From DATCJU01 sp036562635 (GTDB lineage: Bacteria > Actinomycetota > Actinomycetes > Mycobacteriales > Pseudonocardiaceae): DNA of 61,626 nt. Shown here in pieces: positions 16,921 to 24,146 of the stretch (its first letter is position 1; each line of letters starts with the position of its first letter). A model generated the notes under the pieces. The model ran no database searches, had not been told where the DNA came from, and saw only the letters and a program-made list of their open reading frames with translations. Location of the stretch: the NCBI GenBank assembly GCA_036562635.1, contig DATCJU010000175.1:1-61626 (forward strand), given 5' to 3'. The translations under genes and the position numbers were made by a program.

Positions 16921-18000
16921 GTGACCGCACACCTGGACCTGACCGCAGATCCCGTCGAGCTGACCGCGCTGCTGGTGGACGTACCGAGTGTCTCCGGCAG
17001 CGAGAAGGCGTTGGCCGATGCGGTGGAGCACGCACTGCGTGTCCAGGCACCACACCTGGAGGTGGTGCGCAACGGCAACGCGGTGCTCGCCCGGACCCGT
17101 CTGGGCCGGCCCTCCCGGGTCGTGCTGGCCGGGCACCTGGACACCGTCCCGATCAACCACAACCTGCCGCACCGGCGCACCGGCGAGGGCGACGACCTGG
17201 TGCTGCACGGGTGCGGGACGGTGGACATGAAGAGCGGGGACGCGGTGATGCTGCACCTGGCGGCCACCGTCACCGAGCCCCGGCACGACCTGACCTTCGT
17301 GTTCTACGACTGCGAGGAGGTCGAGGCCGAGCGCAACGGGCTGGGCCGGATCGAGCGGGAACAGCCGGAGTGGCTGGCCGGGGACCTGGCCGTGGTGTGC
17401 GAGCCGTCGAACGCCGTGGTGGAGGCGGGCTGCCAGGGCACGATGCGGGTGGAGGTGCGCACCAGGGGACGGCGGGCGCACACCGCGCGCGGCTGGATGG
17501 GGGAGAACGCGATCCACGCCGCCGGCGAGGTGCTGCGGCGGCTGGCCGAGTACCGCCCGCGGCAGGTGGAGATCGACGGCTGCCACTACCGGGAGGGGCT
17601 GCAGGCGGTGCGGATCACCGGTGGGGTGGCCGGCAACGTGGTGCCCGACGAGTGCGTGGTGGCGGTGAACCACCGGTTCGCACCGGACCGTTCCCCGGAG
17701 CAGGCGGAGGCGCACCTGCGTGAGGTGTTCGACGGGTTCGAGCTGGCCGTGGTGGACGTGGCGGCCGGGGCGCTGCCGGGCCTGTCGGCGCCGGTCGCGG
17801 CGGAGTTCGTGGCCGCGGCCGGGGGCACGCCGGTGGCCAAGCTCGGGTGGACCGACGTCGCCCGTTTCGCGGCGCGGGGCATGGCGGCGGTGAACTTCGG
17901 CCCCGGGGACCCGTCGCTGGCGCACACCCGGGAGGAGCACGTCCCGGCCCGGGACATCCGCCGCTGCACCGAGGTGCTCACCCGGTTCCTGGCCGGGTGA
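16921..18000 (+). CDS. dapE: Succinyl-diaminopimelate desuccinylase DapE
   Basis: A 359-residue M20 metallohydrolase that releases succinate from N-succinyl-LL-DAP, the step after DapC. Metal-binding motifs are in the usual order: AGHLDTVP (His), GTVDMKSGDAVM (bridging Asp), YDCEEVE (catalytic Glu and ligand), CEPSNAVVEAGCQG and the C-terminal LAHTREEHV (His). The dimerisation domain lies between, starting at RTRGRRAHTARG. GTG 16921 has a -10 box at 8 nt and no Shine-Dalgarno. A 13-bp hairpin follows the gene. Confidence 0.94.
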   Translation: MTAHLDLTADPVELTALLVDVPSVSGSEKALADAVEHALRVQAPHLEVVRNGNAVLARTRLGRPSRVVLAGHLDTVPINHNLPHRRTGEGDDLVLHGCGTVDMKSGDAVMLHLAATVTEPRHDLTFVFYDCEEVEAERNGLGRIEREQPEWLAGDLAVVCEPSNAVVEAGCQGTMRVEVRTRGRRAHTARGWMGENAIHAAGEVLRRLAEYRPRQVEIDGCHYREGLQAVRITGGVAGNVVPDECVVAVNHRFAPDRSPEQAEAHLREVFDGFELAVVDVAAGALPGLSAPVAAEFVAAAGGTPVAKLGWTDVARFAARGMAAVNFGPGDPSLAHTREEHVPARDIRRCTEVLTRFLAG

Positions 18001-18060
18001 GGTCGGCGCCGGACGTCCGGCCGGTCGTGGCGTGATCCGGGTGGGCGCGTACGAGAAGGG

Positions 18061-18091
18061 CAGGGCCCGCACCGCGTGGGTGCGGGCCCTG
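18061..18091. terminator. Terminator between convergent dapE and wrbA
   Basis: A perfect 13-bp stem (18061-18073 with 18079-18091) with a 5-nt loop lies 60 nt after dapE and 26 nt after the end of the opposing wrbA gene. It can serve both strands. Confidence 0.8.
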
Positions 18092-18116
18092 GTCGGGTCA
18101 GCGGGGGCCGGCCGGA

Positions 18117-18749
18117 TCAGTCGTGGACGGCGGCGCGGCCGGCCTTCAGCAGCGCGGCGACCTGGGTGACCCGCTTGCCGGCGTAGCGGGCGGACTCGAC
18201 GGTGTCCTCGCCGATCGGGTTGTGGCCGTTGCCGTCGTGGTGCGACGGACCGTAGGGGGTGCCGGTGACGAACTGGATCGGGTCGGTGTAGCCCGGGGTG
18301 ACCAGGATGCCGCCGAAGTGGTGCACGGTGTTGTACAGCGCGAGCAGCGTGGACTCACGGCCGCCGTGCGCGGTGGCGGTGGACACGAAGCCGGAGTAGA
18401 CCTTGTCGGCCAGCTTGCCCTCCGACCACAGCGGACCGAGGGTGTCGATGAACTGCTTGAGCTGGCTGGCCACGTTGCCGTAGCGGGTCGGTGTCCCGAA
18501 GATCACGGCGTCGGCCCACAGCAGGTCGTCGTGCTGGGCCAGCGGAATGTCCTTGGTGGCCTCCACGTGCTCCCGCCACGCGGGGTTGCTGTCGATCGCC
18601 TCGGCCGGGGCGAGTTCGGCGACCCGGCGCAGTCGGACCTCGGCGCCGGCCTTCTCGGCGCCCTCGGCCACGGCCTGGGCCAGCGCGTGCGTGTTCCCGG
18701 TGGAGCTGTAGTAGATGATCGCGACCTTCGGCTTCTCGACGGTGGCCAT
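18117..18749 (-). CDS. wrbA: NAD(P)H:quinone oxidoreductase, WrbA type
   Basis: A 210-residue flavodoxin-like quinone reductase (type IV, WrbA). It uses FMN to reduce quinones by two electrons, protecting the cytoplasm from redox cycling. The FMN phosphate loop YYSSTGNTHALAQ is at about residues 13-25. Later segments GTPTRYGNVASQLKQFID and FVSTATAHGGRESTLLALYNT form the flavin-binding loops. The start is ATG 18749 with AGGGGAAAGG just upstream. The AT-richer upstream region carries two TCAAC/GTTGA inverted repeats that may be a repressor site. Confidence 0.92.
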   Translation of the reverse strand: MATVEKPKVAIIYYSSTGNTHALAQAVAEGAEKAGAEVRLRRVAELAPAEAIDSNPAWREHVEATKDIPLAQHDDLLWADAVIFGTPTRYGNVASQLKQFIDTLGPLWSEGKLADKVYSGFVSTATAHGGRESTLLALYNTVHHFGGILVTPGYTDPIQFVTGTPYGPSHHDGNGHNPIGEDTVESARYAGKRVTQVAALLKAGRAAVHD

Positions 18750-18772
18750 GACCTTTCCCCTTGGTTAAAGGT

Positions 18773-18829
18773 TCAACTTTGTTGATGCGTCGAAAATGGT
18801 GTCCTCTTCAACGATCGGGGACAAGTTGA
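18773..18829. promoter_or_regulatory. Paired TCAAC/GTTGA inverted repeats upstream of wrbA
   Basis: TCAAC-TTT-GTTGA lies at 18773-18785. A second pair, TCAAC at 18808-18812 and GTTGA at 18825-18829, lies further upstream. Both are between wrbA and the divergent LOG gene, where a redox-responsive regulator could act on either gene. Confidence 0.4.
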
Positions 18830-18869
18830 TCTTTCGTGACGGCGGTCACAGGACGGTTGCCGGGCCCAA

Positions 18870-18875
18870 TAGGGT
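18870..18875 (+). promoter_or_regulatory. -10 box for the first LOG-family gene
   Basis: TAGGGT ends 6 nt before ATG 18882, with no Shine-Dalgarno. Confidence 0.6.
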
Positions 18876-18881
18876 GGGCGC

Positions 18882-19688
18882 ATGACCGTCGAGGAATCGC
18901 TGCCGCGTGACGAGGGCGCCGACCGGAACGGCTCCGTCGAGGAGCATCCCCGGGAGAAGCACCGCGGACCCGTGGTGCTCCGCCGCACACGTCGGCAGGA
19001 GGCCACCACGACCGACCAGCGCCTGCTCGACCAGCGGGGACCGGCGGACTGGGTGCACACCGACCCGTGGCGGGTCCTGCGGATCCAGGCCGAGTTCGTG
19101 GAGGGCTTCGGGGCACTGGCCGAACTGCCCCGGGCGGTCACGGTCTTCGGATCGGCCCGTACCCCACGCGACCACGCTGAGTACGCGATCGGGCGTGAGC
19201 TGGGCGCCGCTCTGGCCCGCGCCGGTTTCGCCGTGATCACCGGGGGCGGTCCGGGCACCATGGAGGCGGTCAACCGCGGCTGCTCGGAGGCCGGCGGGCT
19301 CTCGGTGGGCCTGGGCATCGAGCTGCCCTTCGAGCAGGGGCTCAACCCCTGGGTGGACCTGGGGGTGAACTTCCGCTACTTCTTCGCCCGCAAGACCATG
19401 TTCATCAAGTACTCCCAGGCGTTCATCTGCCTGCCCGGCGGGTTCGGCACCCTGGACGAGCTGTTCGAGGCACTCACCCTGGTGCAGACCAAGAAGGTCA
19501 CCAAGTTCCCGGTGATCCTGTTCGGCACCGAGTACTGGCGCGGGCTGTACCAGTGGGTGCGGGACTCCGTGTACGGCAGCGGCAAGATCGGGGAACAGGA
19601 CCTGAGGCTGATGCACCTCACCGACGACGTCGAGGAGGCCGTCCGCATGGTGGAGAACGCCTACCGGGCCTGGGAGGAGACCCACTGA
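18882..19688 (+). CDS. LOG-family (TIGR00730) protein, long form
   Basis: A 268-residue Rossmann-fold protein of the LOG/YgdH-like family, whose members release the base from nucleoside 5'-monophosphates (cytokinin-type phosphoribohydrolases). The motifs GGGPGTMEAVNRG and PGGFGTLDELFE are present, in the usual positions for nucleotide binding and catalysis. An extra basic N-terminal segment of about 75 residues makes this the long form. The start is ATG 18882, probably leaderless. It is followed 92 nt later by a second, shorter family member. The true substrate in bacteria of this kind is not settled. Confidence 0.88.
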   Translation: MTVEESLPRDEGADRNGSVEEHPREKHRGPVVLRRTRRQEATTTDQRLLDQRGPADWVHTDPWRVLRIQAEFVEGFGALAELPRAVTVFGSARTPRDHAEYAIGRELGAALARAGFAVITGGGPGTMEAVNRGCSEAGGLSVGLGIELPFEQGLNPWVDLGVNFRYFFARKTMFIKYSQAFICLPGGFGTLDELFEALTLVQTKKVTKFPVILFGTEYWRGLYQWVRDSVYGSGKIGEQDLRLMHLTDDVEEAVRMVENAYRAWEETH

Positions 19689-19768
19689 GTCGGAGCACCG
19701 TGGGAGGGGTTCATCCGGGGGGCTCCTACCGTTCGGCACGGTGTCACCGCGGTTCGGCCGCCCTGTCC

Positions 19769-19774
19769 TAGGGT
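19769..19774 (+). promoter_or_regulatory. -10 box for the second LOG-family gene
   Basis: TAGGGT ends 6 nt before GTG 19781, the same hexamer and spacing as for the neighbouring paralogue. Confidence 0.6.
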
Positions 19775-19780
19775 CAGGGC

Positions 19781-20380
19781 GTGCGCGTGTGTGTGTTCTG
19801 TGGATCGTCGGCCGGCCAGGGGGAGCGGTACCTCGAGGCGGCGCGGAACCTGGGACGGGTGCTGGCCGAGCAGGGGATCGGGTTGGTCTACGGCGGGGCC
19901 AGTGTCGGCACCATGGGTGCGGTGGCCGACGCGGCGCTGGCCGCGGGCGGTGAGGTCGTCGGAGTGATCCCCCGCGGCCTGGTGGACCGCGAGCTCGCCC
20001 ATCACGGGCTGACCGAGCTGCACGTGGTCGCCGACATGCACGAGCGCAAGGCGCGGATGGCCTCCTTCGCCGATGCGTTCATCGCGCTGCCCGGTGGGGC
20101 GGGCACGCTGGAGGAGCTGTTCGAGGTGTGGACCTGGGGACAGCTCCGCATCCACACCAAGCCGCTCGCCCTGCTGGACGTCGACGGCTACTACCAGTCG
20201 CTGCTGCGCTTCGTGGACCACGCCGTCGACCAGGGCTTCGTCCGGCCGGAGCACCGCGACATGCTCATCGTCGAGACCGACCCGTACCAGGTGCTCAAGC
20301 GCTTCGCCGAGTACGTCCCGCCCGCCGACAGGTGGGGCGGCACCTCCGAGACACGCGGTCTGGAACCCGACGTGCACTGA
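19781..20380 (+). CDS. LOG-family (TIGR00730) protein, short form
   Basis: A 199-residue cytoplasmic LOG-type phosphoribohydrolase, the length of plant LOG and of M. tuberculosis Rv1205. It shows the N-terminal VCVFCGSSAGQGERYLE, the nucleotide-binding GASVGTMGAVADAAL and the catalytic PGGAGTLEELFE. In M. tuberculosis the counterpart makes cytokinins and is a proteasome substrate; whether that applies here is unknown. GTG 19781 is preceded by TAGGGT at 6 nt. The tandem with the long form has separate promoters. Confidence 0.9.
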   Translation: MRVCVFCGSSAGQGERYLEAARNLGRVLAEQGIGLVYGGASVGTMGAVADAALAAGGEVVGVIPRGLVDRELAHHGLTELHVVADMHERKARMASFADAFIALPGGAGTLEELFEVWTWGQLRIHTKPLALLDVDGYYQSLLRFVDHAVDQGFVRPEHRDMLIVETDPYQVLKRFAEYVPPADRWGGTSETRGLEPDVH

Positions 20381-20491
20381 CCGGCCCGCGCCGTGGTTCG
20401 CTCCCCGCGGCCCCGTCGAGCGAGAAACGGCGGGGCCGCGGGCCGCCCGAGTGGCTGCACCCGCTGCTCCGCGCTGCGCAGGGAATTCGTC

Positions 20492-20510
20492 ACGAGTTCG
20501 TGAAACTCGT
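20492..20510. promoter_or_regulatory. Operator-like inverted repeat upstream of the T7SS-like cassette
   Basis: A perfect 7-bp inverted repeat ACGAGTT-CGTGA-AACTCGT. Its right arm abuts the candidate -35 box at 20510-20515, the classic place for a repressor or activator. Confidence 0.4.
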
Positions 20511-20538
20511 TACAGCGGAAGAGCGAGCTTGCTACGGT
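20510..20538 (+). promoter_or_regulatory. Candidate promoter of the T7SS-like cassette
   Basis: TTACAG at 20510-20515 and TACGGT at 20533-20538 are separated by 17 nt. The start codon follows about 36 nt later. Confidence 0.45.
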
Positions 20539-20574
20539 CCTGCACGAGCGCAGGCCGGATGGACGGGGGTGCTC

Positions 20575-21162
20575 GTGCCGGACCGACAGCAACGGCTGCA
20601 GCAGCTGATGCGCTCCTTCGAGGAGCAGGCGAAGAAGGCGGCCCAGATCCAGGCGGTGATGAAGGACCTGCGCGGTACCGCGCGCAGCGCGGACGGCAGC
20701 GTGACGGTCACGGTGGCGCCGTCCGGGGCGGTGCTGGGGCTGCAACTGTCTCCCGGCGCCGTGCGCAAGTCGCACGTCGCCCTGCAGACCGAGATCATGC
20801 AGACGATCCGCCAGGCCACCCAGAACGCCGCCCAGCAGCTGGAGAGCAGTCTCGCGCCGATCCTGGGCGACCAGCTCGAGCGGTTCAAGCAGGGGATGAA
20901 CGCCGGTCAGGTCGAGCCGATCATGCCCGACGACCCTGCACCGAGCTCCGGCCCCCAGCAGTACGACGCCCTGCAGCAGTACGGCCGGCAGGAGCCCCCG
21001 GCGCCGGCCGGGTACCAGCCGCCTCGCCCGCCGCAGCCGGGCCCGGCCGTACCGCCGTGGCAGGCCCAAGGCGGGCCGACTCGCACCTCACCTCCGCCGC
21101 AGCCGTACCGCCGGCCGTCGGAGGACGAGGACGACGACGCTCCCGAGTCGTACCTGCGCTGA
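20575..21162 (+). CDS. YbaB/EbfC-family protein heading the T7SS-like cassette
   Basis: A 195-residue protein with an N-terminal helical YbaB/EbfC-like domain: a coiled-coil start QQRLQQLMRSFEEQAKKAAQ, then a beta-strand part SVTVTVAPSGAVLGLQLSP and a long helix. The C-terminal 70 residues are Pro/Gln-rich and end in an acidic run EDEDDD. YbaB-like proteins of this kind precede ESX-type substrates in many actinobacteria, where they may act as chaperone-like or DNA-binding partners; the role is not established. Start GTG 20575 was chosen for the G-rich stretch just upstream; GTG 20569 is an alternative. Confidence 0.72.
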   Translation: MPDRQQRLQQLMRSFEEQAKKAAQIQAVMKDLRGTARSADGSVTVTVAPSGAVLGLQLSPGAVRKSHVALQTEIMQTIRQATQNAAQQLESSLAPILGDQLERFKQGMNAGQVEPIMPDDPAPSSGPQQYDALQQYGRQEPPAPAGYQPPRPPQPGPAVPPWQAQGGPTRTSPPPQPYRRPSEDEDDDAPESYLR

Positions 21163-21183
21163 CCACCGGCAGGGAGGGAGATC

Positions 21184-21516
21184 ATGAGCGGCTTCCACGT
21201 CGCACCCGACGCGTTGGAGACCTACGCCTCCGGCAGCCAGAGCCTGGGGGAGAAGTTCGGTGCGCTCGCCGACCTGCTGGAGCAGGCCAGGGTGGACGAC
21301 CAGTGCTTCGGCCCCATCGGTGAGGCCATCGGCCTGGCCAACAGCTACTTCAACAGCCTCGAGGAGTGCCAGAAGCTGGCCACGCAGGCCAAGGCCTTCC
21401 TGGAACAGGTGCAGGCCGGACTGCAGGAGACCGCCGCGACGTACCGGGGCCTGGACGAGGGTATCGCCCAGGCGTTCACCGCGATCGGGGACAACATGCC
21501 GGGGGTGAACCTGTGA
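21184..21516 (+). CDS. EspC-like type VII secretion target
   Basis: A 110-residue helical protein of the DUF2580/EspC-like type. It begins FHVAPDALETYASGSQSLGEKF and consists of two long helices with a turn near CFGPIGEAIG. A YxxxD secretion signal is present at Y87-D91 (YRGLD), as in known type VII substrates. It should be exported as a partner of the next protein, with which it overlaps by 4 bases (GTGA). The start is ATG 21184 with AGGGAGGAG just before it. Confidence 0.8.
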   Translation: MSGFHVAPDALETYASGSQSLGEKFGALADLLEQARVDDQCFGPIGEAIGLANSYFNSLEECQKLATQAKAFLEQVQAGLQETAATYRGLDEGIAQAFTAIGDNMPGVNL

Positions 21517-22706
21517 GCGCGCCGAGCGGTCCGCTCAGCTTCGAGCAACTGAACCGGGGCGACGGCAACCAGAAGAACTGGTTCGAGCAGGCGGCCGGCC
21601 GGGGCAGCTCCTGGGTCTCCACCTTCCAGGACCTGAACGACGCCAGCTCACCACCCGAGATCGCCGTGGCCACCGTGCAGGGCCGGGCCGAGCTGCTGAT
21701 GACGCTCGCCTCCCCGGGCCAGGCACTGTTGGACAACGGTCTGGGCTTCCTGGTGTCCATCGTGCTCAGCCCGCTGATCGAGCTGGCCGAGTGGGCGATC
21801 GGTGACCCGGAACAGATGCGGGCCACCGGCGAGGGCTGGGAGCAGGTGGCCGCGTGGCTGGACCACGTGGCCGAGGCCGAGCAGCGGCGCGCCGAGGCCA
21901 CCGGGGGGGTGTGGCAGGGCGAGGCCGGTGACGCCTTCCGCACGCAGATGGGCGAGTTCAGCACCGGAGTGACCGCCCTGGCCCAGGACATCCGCGAGCT
22001 GAAGGGCACGCTCGACCTGATCGCGGACCTGTTCGACATGTTCGTCGAGTTCGTGATCCAGATCATCACCGAGCTGATCATCGGCTTGATCGTGGAGTGG
22101 CTGGCCGCCCTGGCCGCCTCCTGGATCACCGCGGGTGCCTCGGTGGGTGCGGCGAGCGCGGCGACCACCGCGCAGGTCGGCGTCACCGGTGGGCGGATCA
22201 GCGCCCGGATCGCCAAGCTGCAGCAGCAGCTCTACAAGCTGATGGAGCGGCTGGAGAAGCTGCTGCAGAAGGTGCGGCGGGGCCCGCTGCAGAAGGTCAT
22301 CGAGCGCATGCAGGACCTGCGGGGCGGCAACATCTTCAAGCAGGCCCTCGGTCGGAAGATCGACGGGCAGAACCCGCTGATCGGGCCGCTGACCAAGGCG
22401 GATCCACGCACCCTCGCCTCGACCACCAGCAACCGCTTCCTCAAGAGCACCGACGGCCTCACCTCCGACCAGGTGGCGGTGCGGGCGTTGAGTGCCAACA
22501 TCAGCCAGGTGGTCCTGAGCCGTATGCTCGGCGGCAGCAGCACCTTCGGCGGGGCTGCACTGAAGGCCGGGGCCGATGTCGGCACCGACTACGCGATCAA
22601 GATGGGTGCGGAGGCCGTCTACGGGGAGGCCGAGGACCGGGTGCGCGGACGGAACATGTCCGAACAGGAGCGTCGTGCCGCCCAGGAGCGAGGCTTCAGC
22701 CTGTGA
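21513..22706 (+). CDS. Large WXG-type protein, putative T7SS effector
   Basis: A 397-residue protein. A WXG100-like segment spans about residues 95-170, with W134-Q-G136 in the hairpin turn (VWQGEAGDAF). It is followed by a hydrophobic stretch, FVIQIITELIIGLIVEWLAA, resembling the membrane-active region of CpnT-like proteins. A coiled coil (LQQQLYKLMERLEKLLQKV) and a C-terminal domain without a recognisable toxin fold come next. The protein ends in a charged tail. This layout suggests a secreted effector or a surface protein. GTG 21513 overlaps the EspC-like gene. Toxin activity is not shown by any motif. Confidence 0.65.
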   Translation: MSAPSGPLSFEQLNRGDGNQKNWFEQAAGRGSSWVSTFQDLNDASSPPEIAVATVQGRAELLMTLASPGQALLDNGLGFLVSIVLSPLIELAEWAIGDPEQMRATGEGWEQVAAWLDHVAEAEQRRAEATGGVWQGEAGDAFRTQMGEFSTGVTALAQDIRELKGTLDLIADLFDMFVEFVIQIITELIIGLIVEWLAALAASWITAGASVGAASAATTAQVGVTGGRISARIAKLQQQLYKLMERLEKLLQKVRRGPLQKVIERMQDLRGGNIFKQALGRKIDGQNPLIGPLTKADPRTLASTTSNRFLKSTDGLTSDQVAVRALSANISQVVLSRMLGGSSTFGGAALKAGADVGTDYAIKMGAEAVYGEAEDRVRGRNMSEQERRAAQERGFSL

Positions 22707-22756
22707 CGGGCACGGCCCCGCGGTGTGCCGCACGACGATCCTGAGGACTTGAACAG

Positions 22757-23383
22757 ATGGGCTACCTGGACGTGCTGGGCGTCCGCCGGCACTGGTGCCA
22801 GCCGGGAGAACCGATCCTGTGCTGTGTCGGTGTGGACGTGCGGCTCCGCATGTTCGACGTCGGTGGGTTGAAGGAGGACGGGACCCCGCAGCCCGGTCTC
22901 GCCTCGCGGGCACTGCGCGGACTGGGCTGGGTCGTGCTCGTCCCCGCCGCCGTGGTGCTCACCGCCGCCTCCGCGGACGACCCCGACACCGGCAGGGTGG
23001 CCTCGTCCACACCGCACCTGGTGGTGTGGGGCAGGCAGCCCGAGTGCGAGGCGGTGCGTCTGCTCGGCTCCCGGCTGCAGCAGGACTGGAACGGTTTCGT
23101 GGTGGTCACCCCGACGCGGGTGGGCTGGTTCGACTCTCCTCCGCAGGAGGGGACGGACACGCCGGTGGAGGCACGCCCGCCGCTGACGAGCCGTCTGGAG
23201 TTCCCCGCGCCGTCCCTGGCGGGCCCGCCGCAGGTGGTGCCGCGCAAACTGCCCCGGAAGTACAGCGAACGACGGCAGAACTACCTGCGTCTCGCGCTGC
23301 ACGACGGGTCGGGCTTCGACCTGTTGGTCGGGAACGACTGGCACGCGGAACGGGTGTCGGCGATGCTCGCCGGCCGGTGCTGA
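22757..23383 (+). CDS. Unknown protein with WCQPxE motif, first of a pair
   Basis: A 208-residue protein of unknown function. Near its N-terminus it has the motif HWCQPGEPIL, also seen (QWCQPDEQVI) in the next protein, so the two look like distant paralogues. A hydrophobic stretch, LGWVVLVPAAVVLTAAS at about residues 56-72, may cross or touch the membrane. The middle is Pro-rich and the C-terminal part has a beta-rich look with DGSGFDLLVGNDW. It lies 50 nt after the effector-like gene, on the same strand, and could be its immunity or accessory protein; that is inference only. Confidence 0.6.
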   Translation: MGYLDVLGVRRHWCQPGEPILCCVGVDVRLRMFDVGGLKEDGTPQPGLASRALRGLGWVVLVPAAVVLTAASADDPDTGRVASSTPHLVVWGRQPECEAVRLLGSRLQQDWNGFVVVTPTRVGWFDSPPQEGTDTPVEARPPLTSRLEFPAPSLAGPPQVVPRKLPRKYSERRQNYLRLALHDGSGFDLLVGNDWHAERVSAMLAGRC

Positions 23384-23392
23384 GGGGTACGC

Positions 23393-24109
23393 ATGGCGAG
23401 GACGGTCGTCGAGATCATCACGTTCGCCCAGAAGCAGTGGTGCCAGCCCGACGAACAGGTCATCATGGCCGCGCAGACCCGGGGCCTGGTCCTGTGCACC
23501 CTGGGTACGCAGTGGCGGGCGCCCCACGTACCGGTGGGACAGGTTCCCCCCGTGGATCTGCCGGAAAGCCCCGAGCGTCGGCTGCACGAGGTGGTCGTCC
23601 GGGGAGCCTTCCTGGGCGACGAGTGGGTGCACGACCCCCACGTCTTCGCCTGGGCGCGTGGACAGGCACCGCAGCAGGCCGCGATCCGTATGGCGGACCT
23701 GCTGGCCCACGGCCGGGAGGAGACTTGGCAGGTGCTCACCACGCGGCGGCTCGCGGTGGTGATGGAGAGCCGGTTCGCCCGCCCGCCGCAGCCACAGCCC
23801 GCGGAGGGGAAGAGCGAGGCCGAGCAGGGCAAGGGCGGAGGTCTGTTCGGGCTGGCCCGGTCACTCGTCCGCGAGGTGCGCGGGGTGTTCGGCGGCGAGC
23901 CGGCCCTAGAGCTGACCACGCTGTGGGAGCATCCGGCCGCGAGGTTGCGGAACATCCACCTGCTCCAGCTGGGACGCACTCCGCAGCCGCGCGAGTTCGT
24001 CCGTCTGGAGTTCGACGACGGCTCGGTCCTCGACTACCACAGCGGCACGCCGGGCATCGGCCAGGAGGGCGTGGACTACGCACTCCGCATGCTGGGCCGT
24101 CGGTCGTAG
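23393..24109 (+). CDS. Unknown protein with WCQPxE motif, second of a pair
   Basis: A 238-residue protein of unknown function, the last gene of the cassette. It shares QWCQPDEQVI with its neighbour. The C-terminal part FVRLEFDDGSVLDYHSG resembles the LRLALHDGSGFDLLVG of the neighbour, supporting common descent. A low-complexity linker (PQPQPAEGKSEAEQGKGGG) lies at about residues 126-146. No signal peptide or clear membrane helix is visible. ATG 23393 has GAGGGG just upstream. A terminator hairpin begins at the stop codon. Confidence 0.6.
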   Translation: MARTVVEIITFAQKQWCQPDEQVIMAAQTRGLVLCTLGTQWRAPHVPVGQVPPVDLPESPERRLHEVVVRGAFLGDEWVHDPHVFAWARGQAPQQAAIRMADLLAHGREETWQVLTTRRLAVVMESRFARPPQPQPAEGKSEAEQGKGGGLFGLARSLVREVRGVFGGEPALELTTLWEHPAARLRNIHLLQLGRTPQPREFVRLEFDDGSVLDYHSGTPGIGQEGVDYALRMLGRRS

Positions 24110-24133
24110 CCGCCCCGCACTGCGCGGGGCGGC
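24109..24133. terminator. Terminator between the T7SS-like cassette and the hydrolase
   Basis: A perfect 10-bp stem (24109-24118 with 24124-24133) with a 5-nt loop. It overlaps the last base of the cassette and ends 13 nt before the converging hydrolase, so it can serve both. Confidence 0.75.
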
Positions 24134-24146
24134 CACGACCGGTGTG

